Shown: one piece after another, positions 53,263 through 62,584 of the stretch
How the letters are laid out: every line of letters begins with the position of its first letter
Numbering within the stretch: the stretch's first letter is position 1
Assembly (NCBI RefSeq): GCF_965248315.1
Contig: NZ_CBDFIX010000002.1
Span: 3,720,001 to 3,784,000 of the forward strand
Direction: 5' to 3'
Length of the DNA: 64,000 nucleotides
Source: Ulvibacterium sp965248315
GTDB lineage: Bacteria; Bacteroidota; Bacteroidia; Flavobacteriales; Flavobacteriaceae
Notes under the pieces: generated by a model
What the model saw: only the letters and a program-made list of their open reading frames with translations
Database searches by the model: none
What the model was told of the DNA's origin: nothing
Program-made: the position numbers and the translations under genes

Positions 53263-53556
53263 ATGAACGAAATGGAAATCAAGGACAATAGTTTCTTGCG
53301 CCAATTTGAAACTAGGCTTAATGGACATTTAGCTAAAATCGAATACTCCTCGCAGGAAAGAAAGGTCTTTTTGACCAAGCTGGTAGTGCCTGAAGAAATT
53401 ACCAAAGAAGGCTTTAAGGAAGATTTTATAAAATCCGTCCTTCATCACATTCAGGAACAAAACCAAAGAGTTGTTCCAACCAGCCCACAAATAGCGGGTT
53501 TTCTACGGAAAAATAGACAATACAAGGAGATGTTGCCGGTAGGCATCAGAATTTAA
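53263..53556 (+). CDS. YjdJ-type (Gtn) GNAT acetyltransferase-like protein
   Basis: 97 residues. The short GNAT fold of the YjdJ/AtYghG group: FETRLNGHLAKIEYSSQERKVF, LTKLVVPEEITKEGFKEDFIKS, VVPTSPQIAGFLRKNRQYKEM, where the usual VPxCPY segment is VVPTSPQ. These small proteins keep a partial acetyl-CoA fold; activity is unproven. Own terminator follows. Confidence 0.8.
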   Translation: MNEMEIKDNSFLRQFETRLNGHLAKIEYSSQERKVFLTKLVVPEEITKEGFKEDFIKSVLHHIQEQNQRVVPTSPQIAGFLRKNRQYKEMLPVGIRI

Positions 53557-53562
53557 AAAATG

Positions 53563-53589
53563 AAATCCCGCAATTAGCGGGATTTTTTA
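53563..53589. terminator. Bidirectional terminator between the YjdJ-like gene and mtaB
   Basis: AAATCCCGC (53563-53571) and GCGGGATTT (53577-53585) with AATTA loop and flanking A/T runs; it overlaps the mtaB stop codon. Confidence 0.85.
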
Positions 53590-54960
53590 TACCTCCACTT
53601 TACTTTCAATAAACTCAAATCGAACCAAACCGTCTTCATCGATTCGCGTCAGTTCAATTTCATGTAATGTATTTACCAATTTGGGATTCCAAGGGGCTTT
53701 AACCTTTACATAGTTTTCCGTAAACCCATGAATATATCCCTCCTTGTTCTCCCCTTCGAACAATACGGTTCTAACACTGCCCAACTGACCTTCATAAAAA
53801 GCCCTTCGTTTTTTGGCTGAAAGCCCGCGCAACATTTTACTACGTTTGTTTCTAATATTCTTGGAAACGGCACCTTTCATAACCGCGGCGGGCGTATTGT
53901 CCCTTTCTGAATAGGTAAACACATGTAGATAAGAAATATCCAATTCGTTAAGGAAATGGTAGGTTTCCAAAAAATGGGCATCGGTCTCTCCAGGAAACCC
54001 TACAATAACATCCACGCCAATGCAGGCATGGGGCATAATTTCCTTTATCCTTTGCACTCTTTCCACGTATAGGTTGCGTAGATAGCGCCGACGCATGAGT
54101 TTTAAGATCTCATCGCTGCCACTTTGTAATGGAATATGGAAATGAGGAACGAAGGAATTGCTGTTCGCCACAAAATCTATTGTCTCGTTTTTTAAAAGAT
54201 TAGGCTCTATGGAAGATATCCGAAGCCGATGAATTCCCGCTACCCTATCCAAGGCCTTGATCAAATCCAAAAAAGTGTGTTCATGTTTTTTATTGCCAAA
54301 CTCTCCCTTGCCATAATCCCCTATATTCACCCCTGTCAATACAATTTCCCGAATTCCCTTGGCAGCGATTTCAGCAGCATTGTCCAAAACGTTTTCAAGG
54401 GTATCACTTCTTGAAATCCCACGTGCCAGAGGAATGGTGCAATACGTGCACTTGTAATCACAGCCGTCCTGTACTTTTAAAAATGCACGTGTCCTATCCC
54501 CTATGGAATAACTACCAACATAAAAGTCGGCTTCCTCAATTTCACAGGAATGAATTTGGGCCATCCTTCCACTGCCTGCCCGACCATGCCATTCAGGCGG
54601 GCGCTCAGGGTGACTACTGAGAAGGTCGTTTATATAGTCCGTAATCTTGAATTTTTCAGTAGCTCCCAAAACCAAATCCACCCCATCCACGGCGGCCAAC
54701 TCTTCTGGTTTTAATTGGGCGTAACAGCCAATGGCGGCTACAAATGCTTCGGGATTGGCTTTTTGTACCTGTCGCACAATGGTCTTAAAACGCTTGTCCG
54801 CATTCTCTGTAACCGAGCAGGTATTTATGACGTACATATCCGCCGGTTGCGAAAAATCTACCCGCTCAAATCCTTCCGATACAAAACCTCTTGCAATGGT
54901 AGAGGTCTCGGAGAAATTAAGCTTACAACCGAGTGTGTAAAAAGCGACTTTCTTTTTCAT
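53587..54960 (-). CDS. mtaB: tRNA t6A37 methylthiotransferase MtaB
   Basis: 457 residues from the ATG at 54960 (MKKKVAFYTLGCKLNFSE); an upstream Met adds only eight residues. Radical SAM enzyme adding a methylthio group to t6A37 of tRNA. UPF0004 domain with CKLN, CSVTENADKR and GCYAQ cysteines; radical SAM cluster in QDGCDYKCTYCTIPLARG (CxxxCxxC); TRAM domain at the end (VLFEGENKEGYIHGFTENYVKV). A TATATTTG -7 element (54971-54978, minus strand) lies only about 10 bp upstream, implying a very short leader. Confidence 0.94.
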   Translation of the reverse strand: MKKKVAFYTLGCKLNFSETSTIARGFVSEGFERVDFSQPADMYVINTCSVTENADKRFKTIVRQVQKANPEAFVAAIGCYAQLKPEELAAVDGVDLVLGATEKFKITDYINDLLSSHPERPPEWHGRAGSGRMAQIHSCEIEEADFYVGSYSIGDRTRAFLKVQDGCDYKCTYCTIPLARGISRSDTLENVLDNAAEIAAKGIREIVLTGVNIGDYGKGEFGNKKHEHTFLDLIKALDRVAGIHRLRISSIEPNLLKNETIDFVANSNSFVPHFHIPLQSGSDEILKLMRRRYLRNLYVERVQRIKEIMPHACIGVDVIVGFPGETDAHFLETYHFLNELDISYLHVFTYSERDNTPAAVMKGAVSKNIRNKRSKMLRGLSAKKRRAFYEGQLGSVRTVLFEGENKEGYIHGFTENYVKVKAPWNPKLVNTLHEIELTRIDEDGLVRFEFIESKVEV

Positions 54961-55066
54961 TTTAGGACTGCAAATATAGGGCAAAGTTGTTATAGATGCG
55001 TGAAGTTATAGGCTTTAAGTTCTTCAGAATCAACTTAAAATCGAAGAGTAAAACAGCCAAAACCAT

Positions 55067-56242
55067 TCAATAGTTCCGCCACTTTTGGGTGAGTTCAAAA
55101 ACATGGTTTAGGATATTGGCCTCCTTTTCATCAAACTCCACATGTCTTCTGGCCATCATTACTTTGGCCGCCTCAAACGCCTTTCTTGGAAGATAGGTGC
55201 TAAAACCGGAAGCCCCGCCCCAACTAAAACTGGGAACAAAATTACGGGGGAAGCCGGGTACATAAATATTGGAATTCACCCCGATTACAGTCCCTGTGTT
55301 GAACATGGTATTAATGGCCGTTTTACTATGATCACCCATCATTAAACCGCAAAATTGTAATCCCGTCCGTTCAAAGCTTTCCGTAGCATAGTTCCATAGT
55401 CGCACTTTGGCATAGTTGTTTTTTAAGTTGGAATTATTACTGTCGGCACCAATATTACACCACTCGCCCAATACGGCATTCCCGAGGTATCCTTCATGAC
55501 CCTTGCTGGAATAGCCAAAGATTACCGAGTTGCTTATTTCACCACAAACTTTTCCATAAGGGCCAACTGTAGTAGGACCGTAAATCTTGGCTCCCATTTT
55601 CACCACGGCATTGTCACATAAAGCAAATGCCCCTCGAATAAGGTTACCTTCCCAAACCTCGGAATCCTTTCCCAAATAGATAGGCCCTTCCGAGGCGTTT
55701 AAGACACTATATTCCACTTTTGCCCCTTCTTCCAGGAATATCTTTTCTGGGCAGATCAATTGATTTGTATTGGGAATAGGCGCGCTTTTTCTTCCCCTGG
55801 TAAGAAAATCAAAATCGGCCTGTAGGGCTTCCCCATTTTTAGAAAAGATATCCCAGGTACGTTCCACCCGTAAAGCTTTCCCTGCATAAACCACTTGCTT
55901 GAAACTTGAAAAATCGGCTTCTTCCTTAACCTGGTTTGCACAATAGGCTATAACTTCATCCTTAAGATAAATCGCCTCATTTCGTTTTAGCCCTTTCACC
56001 AAGTTGGTCAATTCCATATTTGGCAAGAAGGAAGCATTGATGAAAGTATTCTCTTCCTCGAGCATCAAAGGAAACTTTTCTTGTAGATAGTCCTCGGTTT
56101 TGGAACTTGTAACTACACCTAGATGGCGTTCCCATTTCTCCCTAATGGTCAAAATTCCTATGCGGATATCAGCAACTGGCCTAGTATAGGTAAAGGGAAG
56201 CAAATGGTTTCTAACGTTTCCGTCAAAAAGGACATAATTCAT
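55067..56242 (-). CDS. GlmU-like putative sugar nucleotidyltransferase
   Basis: 391 residues from the ATG at 56242 (MNYVLFDGNVRNHLLPFTYTRPVADI). The N-terminal half has the layout of a nucleotidyltransferase-like domain that is not the classical GlmU pyrophosphorylase; the C-terminal half is a left-handed beta-helix (VEYSVLNASEGPIYLGKDSEVWEGN, GTVIGVNSNIYVPGFPRNFVPSF). In Bacteroidota such GlmU-family proteins are widespread and conserved. Exact reaction unknown; a role in UDP-sugar or cell-wall precursor metabolism is inferred from the fold. Confidence 0.85.
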   Translation of the reverse strand: MNYVLFDGNVRNHLLPFTYTRPVADIRIGILTIREKWERHLGVVTSSKTEDYLQEKFPLMLEEENTFINASFLPNMELTNLVKGLKRNEAIYLKDEVIAYCANQVKEEADFSSFKQVVYAGKALRVERTWDIFSKNGEALQADFDFLTRGRKSAPIPNTNQLICPEKIFLEEGAKVEYSVLNASEGPIYLGKDSEVWEGNLIRGAFALCDNAVVKMGAKIYGPTTVGPYGKVCGEISNSVIFGYSSKGHEGYLGNAVLGEWCNIGADSNNSNLKNNYAKVRLWNYATESFERTGLQFCGLMMGDHSKTAINTMFNTGTVIGVNSNIYVPGFPRNFVPSFSWGGASGFSTYLPRKAFEAAKVMMARRHVEFDEKEANILNHVFELTQKWRNY

Positions 56243-56265
56243 CGTATGGGTGGTTTGGAACAAAA

Positions 56266-56302
56266 TTAAAAAAATTACGCCCCCGATTTTGGTCGGAGGC
56301 GT
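56266..56302 (-). terminator. Terminator of rpmE2
   Basis: ACGCCCCCGA (56277-56286) pairs with TCGGAGGCGT (56293-56302), one mismatch, with T-rich sequence downstream on the minus strand. A TAATTTTG (56261-56268, minus) inside the tail may be the promoter of the GlmU-like gene. Confidence 0.75.
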
Positions 56303-56329
56303 TAACTATTTTTTGCAAGGGTGTATCCT

Positions 56330-56626
56330 TTATTCGCTTTTATCCTTTGAAGCGTCCTTTTGTGGAGCTGCCGGCTTCTTTTTGAACTTATCGTACTTGC
56401 TCTTAAACTTATCTATACGCCCTGCCGTATCCAAAAATTTAGCTTTGCCGGTATAAAATGGATGTGATGTTCTGGAAATCTCCAATTTCACCAATGGATA
56501 TTCCACCCCGTCTACTTCCAAAGTTTCCTTGGTGTTGGCGGTGGATTTGGTGATGAACACATCGTCATTGGACATATCCTTAAAAGCGACCAATCTATAG
56601 TTTTCTGGGTGTATCCCTTTCTTCAT
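56330..56626 (-). CDS. rpmE2: 50S ribosomal protein L31 type B
   Basis: 98 residues, of the zinc-free type B (no CxxC pair): MKKGIHPENYRLVAFKDMSN, FITKSTANTKETLEVDGVEYPL, ISRTSHPFYTGKAKFLDTAGRIDKFKSKY. The last 15 or so residues (KKKPAAPQKDASKDKSE) are a Lys-rich tail. Surface of the large ribosomal subunit. Strong promoter upstream, terminator behind. Confidence 0.96.
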   Translation of the reverse strand: MKKGIHPENYRLVAFKDMSNDDVFITKSTANTKETLEVDGVEYPLVKLEISRTSHPFYTGKAKFLDTAGRIDKFKSKYDKFKKKPAAPQKDASKDKSE

Positions 56627-56663
56627 CGGTATAGTACTTTAAATGCTTTTCCTAAAAGTGGTG

Positions 56664-56693
56664 CAAATTTAGACAATTTTCAGAAATCTGCAA
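56664..56693 (-). promoter_or_regulatory. Promoter of rpmE2
   Basis: TTG (56691-56693), exactly 19 bases, then TAAATTTG (56664-56671) on the minus strand: a full match to the Bacteroidetes consensus, 38 bp before the start codon. Confidence 0.8.
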
Positions 56694-56793
56694 TTTTAAT
56701 TCCCAAAAAAGAGAAACAAAATAGTGTATCTTTAAATGTAACAAAAATGTTAAAAAGCACACTAAACTAATAACAACCTAAAAACAAAATCAA

Positions 56794-57315
56794 ATGGAAG
56801 AAAATCAACCGAAAACAGGGAAATATGCATTTCGATTTGGATTATTGCTAGGGCTCGTGTCCATTGTTTTTTCGATAATGCTCTTTACAATGGACATGCA
56901 TTATGAACAAAATACTACTGTCCAAATTGTTTCCATCATTCTGGCGGCCGCGGCAATAACCTTGGGAGTTTCACAATTTAAAAAAGATAGCGGAGGGTTT
57001 TTAAAGCTTTCCGATGCCTTAAAAATAGGAACAGGAATAGCCTTGGTCGCGGGAATTTTAGGCTTGCTTTATTTTTTCATCCAATCTAACATCATAGAAC
57101 CTGATTATTGGGACAAGGCGTATGAAATTGGAAAGCAAAAGGCGTTGCAGAACAATCCAGAACTTACGGAGGAACAAATAGATCAAGGGATAGAAATGCA
57201 GAAAAAATTCAAATGGCTGTTCTACCCTATTGGTCTTATTATTAACATCATCGTCGGGTTGGTATTGGGATTGATCGTTGGGTTGATCATGAAGAAGCAG
57301 AAACCTGCTTATTAA
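56794..57315 (+). CDS. DUF4199 family membrane protein
   Basis: 173 residues with four hydrophobic helices (FGLLLGLVSIVFSIMLFTM, VSIILAAAAITLGVSQF, GIALVAGILGLLYFFIQ, LIINIIVGLVLGLIVGLIM) and the DUF4199 loop SGGFLKLSDALKIGTGIAL followed by ELTEEQIDQGIEMQKKF. Inner membrane; no function established. Precedes the GT2 gene by 41 bp. Confidence 0.9.
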   Translation: MEENQPKTGKYAFRFGLLLGLVSIVFSIMLFTMDMHYEQNTTVQIVSIILAAAAITLGVSQFKKDSGGFLKLSDALKIGTGIALVAGILGLLYFFIQSNIIEPDYWDKAYEIGKQKALQNNPELTEEQIDQGIEMQKKFKWLFYPIGLIINIIVGLVLGLIVGLIMKKQKPAY

Positions 57316-57356
57316 TTGCAAAGTTGTATTTTTGGGCAGATGCTTAGCCATTTTAT

Positions 57357-58331
57357 ATGAATCTGTCCATTGTAATCCCCTTGCTCAACGAGGAAGAATC
57401 ACTTCAAGAACTCCATGACTGGATTGTAAATGTCATGCAGAACCATGGTTTTTCCTATGAGGTCATCTTTATAGACGATGGCAGTACGGATAGATCATGG
57501 AAGGTTATATCAAGACTCTCGGACGATAACGACTATGTAAAGGGAATCCGCTTTTTAAGGAATTTTGGAAAGTCCCAAGCCCTGCATGCCGGCTTTAAGG
57601 CGGCTCAAGGAGACGTCATCATTACAATGGATGCAGACCTTCAGGATAACCCGGAGGAAATCCCTGAGTTATACCGTCTAATTACTTCGGAAGGATTCGA
57701 TTTGATTTCTGGCTGGAAGAAAAAAAGGTATGACGCACTACTTTCAAAAAACCTGCCCTCCAAGCTTTTTAATTGGGCGGCAAGAAAGACCTCAGGAGTA
57801 AAATTGCACGATTTTAACTGTGGCTTAAAGGCTTTTCGAAAAGCCGTAGTAAAAACTATTGAGGTACGTGGGGAAATGCATAGATATATCCCAGTCTTGG
57901 CCAAGAATGCAGGTTTTTCGAATATCGGTGAAAAAGTAGTCAAGCATCAGGCCCGTAAATACGGTAAAACTAAATTTGGAATGGAGCGGTTCATCAATGG
58001 ATTTCTGGATTTGATCACTATTTGGTTCGTATCCAAATTTGGCAAAAGACCCATGCACCTTTTTGGGGCACTTGGCGTATTGATGTTTATTGTCGGTTTT
58101 GGGTTTGCACTCTATTTGGGAGTAGACAAACTGTTTATAAACCCCTTCGGTCGTTTGATTACAGATCGCCCTCAATTTTTCATCGCCCTCACCGCTATGA
58201 TTTTGGGAACCCAATTGTTTCTTGCCGGTTTTATAGGTGAAATTATGATTCGCTCCAAAAAAAATGAAGCGCGTTATACCGTTTCGGAAGAAATCAACTT
58301 CTCCAAGCAGGAAGAACAATATTCTTCTTAA
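57357..58331 (+). CDS. Glycosyltransferase family 2 (GtrB/DPM1-like)
   Basis: 324 residues. Nucleotide-sugar binding domain: LSIVIPLLNEEESLQELHDW, EVIFIDDGSTDRSWKVI and the metal DxD in TMDADLQDNPEEIPELY. The C-terminal third has two membrane helices (LFGALGVLMFIVGFGFALYLG and FIALTAMILGTQLFLAGFIGE). This is the layout of bactoprenol or dolichol-phosphate glycosyltransferases, which attach a sugar to a polyprenyl phosphate. A TATTTTTG -7 element lies at 57327-57334. Close to the phosphohexomutase, which may supply its sugar. Confidence 0.92.
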   Translation: MNLSIVIPLLNEEESLQELHDWIVNVMQNHGFSYEVIFIDDGSTDRSWKVISRLSDDNDYVKGIRFLRNFGKSQALHAGFKAAQGDVIITMDADLQDNPEEIPELYRLITSEGFDLISGWKKKRYDALLSKNLPSKLFNWAARKTSGVKLHDFNCGLKAFRKAVVKTIEVRGEMHRYIPVLAKNAGFSNIGEKVVKHQARKYGKTKFGMERFINGFLDLITIWFVSKFGKRPMHLFGALGVLMFIVGFGFALYLGVDKLFINPFGRLITDRPQFFIALTAMILGTQLFLAGFIGEIMIRSKKNEARYTVSEEINFSKQEEQYSS

Positions 58332-58358
58332 ATTTACCGCTTAAATACATATGCCTAA

Positions 58359-60068
58359 ATGGACGCTATTTTAGAATCTGCCAAAAGCTGGTTGACCGAT
58401 TTTTTTGACCCTTCCGTTAAAAAAGAAATCCAACACTTAATTGAAAACGATACCGACGAACTACAAGACCGTTTCTATAAGAATATGGAGTTCGGTACCG
58501 GCGGAATGCGTGGTGTTATGGGCGTCGGCACCAATCGCATTAATAAGTACACCTTAGGAAAAAGCACGCAGGGGCTGAGCAATTACCTCAAAAAAACATA
58601 TGGTGATAGTGGTGTAAAAGTGGTCATAGCTTACGATTGCCGTCATAATAGCGATACCTTGGCCCGAACCGTGGCAGAGGTATTTTCTGCGAATGGTATT
58701 CAAGTATATTTGTTTTCAGCACTACGTACTACCCCGGAGCTCTCCTTTGCTGTTCGATACTTAGGTTGCCATGCGGGAATAGTATTGACCGCTTCGCATA
58801 ACCCTCCGGAATATAATGGTTATAAGGTCTATTGGACGGATGGTGGACAAATTGTACCGCCCCAAGATGGAGAAATCATTGCCGAAATCAATACACTTTC
58901 TTTTGAAGATGTCAATTTTAAAGCCGATGAAAACTTGATCGAGCTTATCGATACCAAGGTGGATGAAGCATTTATTGAAGCTTCTGTTGCCAATGGGAAT
59001 TTCAAAGCAGCTGGAAAGGACGATTTTAAAATTGTCTTTACCGCCTTGCACGGCACCTCCATTACGGCCATCCCGGAAGTCTTGGAGCGTTCTGGATACA
59101 AAAACGTGACCATCATTGAGGAACAGGCCAAACCGGATGGGGATTTCCCCACAGTGGAGTCACCCAATCCCGAAGAGCCGGAAGCACTTTCCATGGCCAT
59201 CAAAAAGGCGAAGGAAATCCAAGCGGATATGGTCGTCGGCACAGATCCGGACAGTGACCGTTTGGGCATTGCCGTCCGAAACCTTGATGGGGAAATAGAA
59301 TTGTTGAATGGGAACCAAACCATGGTCCTGATGACTAAATTTCTCTTGGAAAAACAAAAGGAAAAAGGTTTTAAGGGAAACGAGTTTGTCGCTACAACCA
59401 TTGTATCCACCCCGATGTTGGAAAAAATGGCCACCGCCTATGAAGTGGACTTTAAGACAGCACTCACCGGATTCAAATGGATCGGTAAAATGATCAAGGA
59501 TTTCCCGCAACAACAATTTGTTGGTGGTGGTGAAGAAAGTTTTGGTTATATGGTAGGTGATTTTGTTCGGGACAAGGATGCCGTAACCTCTACCCTACTA
59601 GCCTGTGAAATTGCCGCCGATGCCAAGGCCAAAGGAAGCTCTTTTTATAAGGATTTGATAGATTGCTATGTAGATTATGGTTTCTATAAGGAGAAACTGG
59701 TCTCCCTCACCAAAAAGGGAATGGACGGAGCTGCGGAAATCAAACAAATGATGGTCGATTTTAAGGAAAATCCAGTTAAGGAAATAGATGGTTCCAAGGT
59801 GATTATTGTGGATGACTATAACACCTCTACTTCCAAAAACCTGGTTACCGGGGAAGTATCAGAAATTGATATTCCAAAATCCAACGTATTGATCTATACC
59901 ACCGAAGACGGTACACGGATGGCGGCCCGACCCAGTGGTACCGAACCTAAAATAAAGTTCTACTTCAGCATCAACGCTGCTTTGGACAAAGCGGAAAATT
60001 TCAAAAAAGTGAATCAGCAGTTGGATGCCAAAATAGGCCGTATCCTTAGTGAATTCAATTTGGGTTAA
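58359..60068 (+). CDS. Phospho-sugar mutase (phosphoglucomutase/phosphomannomutase family)
   Basis: 569 residues. Catalytic phospho-Ser146 in LTASHNPPEYNGYKVYW, Mg2+ loop GTDPDSDRLGIAV, sugar loop GGEESFGYMVGDFVRDKDAV and phosphate loop RPSGTEPKIKFY. Interconverts hexose-1-phosphate and hexose-6-phosphate, feeding nucleotide-sugar synthesis. Long-form (PGM2-like) size. The stop codon overlaps the ABC exporter start by one base (TAATG), so the two are translationally coupled. Confidence 0.94.
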   Translation: MDAILESAKSWLTDFFDPSVKKEIQHLIENDTDELQDRFYKNMEFGTGGMRGVMGVGTNRINKYTLGKSTQGLSNYLKKTYGDSGVKVVIAYDCRHNSDTLARTVAEVFSANGIQVYLFSALRTTPELSFAVRYLGCHAGIVLTASHNPPEYNGYKVYWTDGGQIVPPQDGEIIAEINTLSFEDVNFKADENLIELIDTKVDEAFIEASVANGNFKAAGKDDFKIVFTALHGTSITAIPEVLERSGYKNVTIIEEQAKPDGDFPTVESPNPEEPEALSMAIKKAKEIQADMVVGTDPDSDRLGIAVRNLDGEIELLNGNQTMVLMTKFLLEKQKEKGFKGNEFVATTIVSTPMLEKMATAYEVDFKTALTGFKWIGKMIKDFPQQQFVGGGEESFGYMVGDFVRDKDAVTSTLLACEIAADAKAKGSSFYKDLIDCYVDYGFYKEKLVSLTKKGMDGAAEIKQMMVDFKENPVKEIDGSKVIIVDDYNTSTSKNLVTGEVSEIDIPKSNVLIYTTEDGTRMAARPSGTEPKIKFYFSINAALDKAENFKKVNQQLDAKIGRILSEFNLG

Positions 60069-61894
60069 TGGAGTATTTCAAAAAAATTCTTCGCTTTGCG
60101 AAGCCCTACAGGAAGTATGGTTTCCTGAACATTTTCTTCAATATCCTCTATGCTCTGTTCAGTGCACTCTCCTTTGCCGCCTTGATTCCCATGCTCAACG
60201 TTCTGTTCGATAAGACCAAGCAGCTTACCGAACCTCCTGTTTTTGAAGGAATCGGAAAGGCCAAAGACTATTTCATGGACTATATGAACTACCGGGTTAC
60301 CCAATATTCCGGGGATGACCAGATGAAAGGATTGGTCCTGGTCATAGGTTTGGTATTGGCACTCTTTTTATTGAAAAATGTGTTCAACTACCTGGCCATG
60401 TATTTCATCACCTTTCTTAGAAATGGTGTTTTAAAGGATATCCGAAACAGGATGTATCAAAAAATTACGGAACTGCCCATCTCCTACTACTCTGAAAAAC
60501 GAAAGGGCGATGTAATTGCACGGATTACTTCGGATGTCCTGGAAATTCAACATTCCTTCCTTTCGGTCTTGGAGCTTATCGTTCGGGAACCCTTGACCAT
60601 TCTGTTCACCATTATTGTAATGTTCCTCATCAGCGTAAAGCTTACACTTTTTGTCTTTATTTTTATTCCCGTTGCAGGGGCCTTGATTTCACGAATAGGA
60701 AAATCCCTGAAAAAAAAATCGGATCGCGTGCAAAAAGAACAAGGCGAATTCCTGTCCATAGTGGAGGAGACCTTGGGAGGGCTTCGTGTAATAAAGGCCT
60801 TCAATGCAGAATCGCGATTTTATAAAACATTTAAATCATCCACCGATCGCTTTTTTAGATTTTCCAATACATTACTGAACCGCCAAAATTTGGCCTCGCC
60901 CACAGGTGAGTTTTTGGGTATTTTGGTCATCGGCGTGTTGCTCTGGTTTGGAGGAAAAATGGTTTTGGTAGATGAGACTTTAGACGCCGCTTCCTTCATT
61001 GCCTACATGGGGTTGGCCTATAATATACTAACTCCGGCCAAGGCTATTAGCAAAGCTTCCTACGGGGTAAAGAAAGGGAATGCCGCGGCGGAGCGCGTAT
61101 TGGAAGTTCTAGAAACCGAAAATCCTATTTCGGATAAATCGGAAGCTCAGGAGAAAACAGATTTTGAAAAAGGAATCGTCCTAAAAAATATCTCCTTTAA
61201 ATATGAGGACGAATATGTGCTGAAAAATTTTGACCTCGCCGTACCAAAGGGACATACAGTGGCCCTGGTCGGCCAGTCCGGCAGTGGAAAAAGTACCATT
61301 GCCAATCTCGTAACCCGTTTTTACGATGTAAACGAGGGCGAAATTTCCATAGACGGGACAAACATAAAGGACTTGACCAAAAAATCGCTCCGCAACCTAA
61401 TGGGCTTGGTCACCCAGGATTCCATTTTGTTTAACGACACTGTAAAAAGCAACATTTCCCTAGGAAAGGAAAATGTCACGAATCAGGAAATCGTAGAAGC
61501 GGCAAAGATTGCTAATGCTCATGATTTCATTATGGAATTACCGGAGGGGTATGACACCAACATCGGTGATAGTGGCAATAAATTGAGTGGAGGGCAAAAA
61601 CAGCGTTTGTCCATAGCCAGGGCGGTTCTTAAAAATCCACCTATTATGATTTTGGACGAGGCTACTTCCGCACTGGATACGGAAAGTGAACGTCTGGTAC
61701 AGGATGCGCTGGAAAAAATGATGCGGAATCGTACTTCCATTGTCATTGCCCATAGGCTTTCCACTATTCAAAATGCGGACAGTATTGTGGTATTGCAAAA
61801 AGGGGAAATTGTTGAGCAAGGTTCCCATGCCGAATTACTTTCCAATAAGGGGGTTTACAAGAAATTGGTGGAAATGCAATCCTTGGCTTCTTAG
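60068..61894 (+). CDS. ABC exporter, MsbA/multidrug type (fused permease and ATPase)
   Basis: 608 residues. Six-helix exporter domain (about 1-330, e.g. ALFLLKNVFNYLAMYFITFL, LTILFTIIVMFLISVKLTL, GEFLGILVIGVLLWFGG) fused to an ATPase: VALVGQSGSGKSTIANL (Walker A), GLVTQDSILFNDTV (Q loop), LSGGQKQRLSIARAVL, IMILDEATSALDTESE and IVIAHRLSTI. Homologues flip lipids or lipid A core to the outer leaflet; substrate is not determined here. Downstream of and coupled to the phospho-sugar mutase, consistent with a glycolipid link. Confidence 0.93.
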   Translation: MEYFKKILRFAKPYRKYGFLNIFFNILYALFSALSFAALIPMLNVLFDKTKQLTEPPVFEGIGKAKDYFMDYMNYRVTQYSGDDQMKGLVLVIGLVLALFLLKNVFNYLAMYFITFLRNGVLKDIRNRMYQKITELPISYYSEKRKGDVIARITSDVLEIQHSFLSVLELIVREPLTILFTIIVMFLISVKLTLFVFIFIPVAGALISRIGKSLKKKSDRVQKEQGEFLSIVEETLGGLRVIKAFNAESRFYKTFKSSTDRFFRFSNTLLNRQNLASPTGEFLGILVIGVLLWFGGKMVLVDETLDAASFIAYMGLAYNILTPAKAISKASYGVKKGNAAAERVLEVLETENPISDKSEAQEKTDFEKGIVLKNISFKYEDEYVLKNFDLAVPKGHTVALVGQSGSGKSTIANLVTRFYDVNEGEISIDGTNIKDLTKKSLRNLMGLVTQDSILFNDTVKSNISLGKENVTNQEIVEAAKIANAHDFIMELPEGYDTNIGDSGNKLSGGQKQRLSIARAVLKNPPIMILDEATSALDTESERLVQDALEKMMRNRTSIVIAHRLSTIQNADSIVVLQKGEIVEQGSHAELLSNKGVYKKLVEMQSLAS

Positions 61895-62008
61895 AGCCAT
61901 AGGGGAATAGGTTTTATTCCATGTTTTGTCTTTAGAAAGGCAGTTGATCGATAAGCTTAAACCTTTTCCTATTTTTATAGTCCAAAAGACATATCGAAGA
62001 AAATTAAT

Positions 62009-62551
62009 TTGATTTCGGAAGAGACCTTAGTCCAGCAACTAAAACAAAAGGAAACCCAATCCCAGTCCTTTGAGGTGCTTATCAACACCTATAAGGAAAG
62101 GCTGTATTGGCATATCCGTAGGATTGTTTTAAATCATGACGATGCCGACGATGTGTTGCAAAATACCTTCATTAAGGTTTTTAAAAATATCGAAGGGTTT
62201 AAAGGTGACAGCAAATTGTATTCATGGATGTACCGTATCGCCACCAATGAAGCATTGACCTTTTTGAAGTCCAAATCGAGAAAATTAGGGCTGAGTGATG
62301 TTGAATTACAGGACAGAATGATAGGAAATCTAGAAGCCGATGTGTATTTTGAAGGCCATGAGATTCAACTGAAATTACAAAAGGCCATTGCCGCCTTACC
62401 GGAAAAACAGAAACTAGTCTTCAACATGAAGTATTTTCAGGAATTGAAATATGAGGAAATCTCCGAAATATTGGAAACCACCGTGGGCGGACTAAAGGCT
62501 TCCTACCACCTGGCGGTAAAAAAAATAGAGGCTTCCCTAAAGGAGGATTAA
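62009..62551 (+). CDS. ECF-type RNA polymerase sigma factor, second system
   Basis: 180 residues with a TTG start (ISEETLVQQL follows; no ATG fits). Region 2: HDDADDVLQNTFIKVFKNI and SWMYRIATNEALTFLKS; region 4: ALPEKQKLVFNMKYFQELKY and SEILETTVGGLKASYHLAVK. Starts a three-gene unit with a membrane anti-sigma-like protein 33 bp downstream and a periplasmic Spy-like protein, so it likely serves an envelope-stress regulon separate from the DUF4252-type system. Confidence 0.92.
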   Translation: MISEETLVQQLKQKETQSQSFEVLINTYKERLYWHIRRIVLNHDDADDVLQNTFIKVFKNIEGFKGDSKLYSWMYRIATNEALTFLKSKSRKLGLSDVELQDRMIGNLEADVYFEGHEIQLKLQKAIAALPEKQKLVFNMKYFQELKYEEISEILETTVGGLKASYHLAVKKIEASLKED

Positions 62552-62584
62552 ACTTTTTAAAGGGCTGAAAGTCAAAATAAAGGC

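Noticed and set aside
57825..58319. 164-residue minus-strand frame inside the GT2 gene
   Set aside because: Shadow frame, Cys/Phe/His-rich, no homology.
58829..59434. 201-residue minus-strand frame inside the phospho-sugar mutase gene
   Set aside because: Long but fully opposite conserved catalytic motifs; Ser-rich shadow composition.
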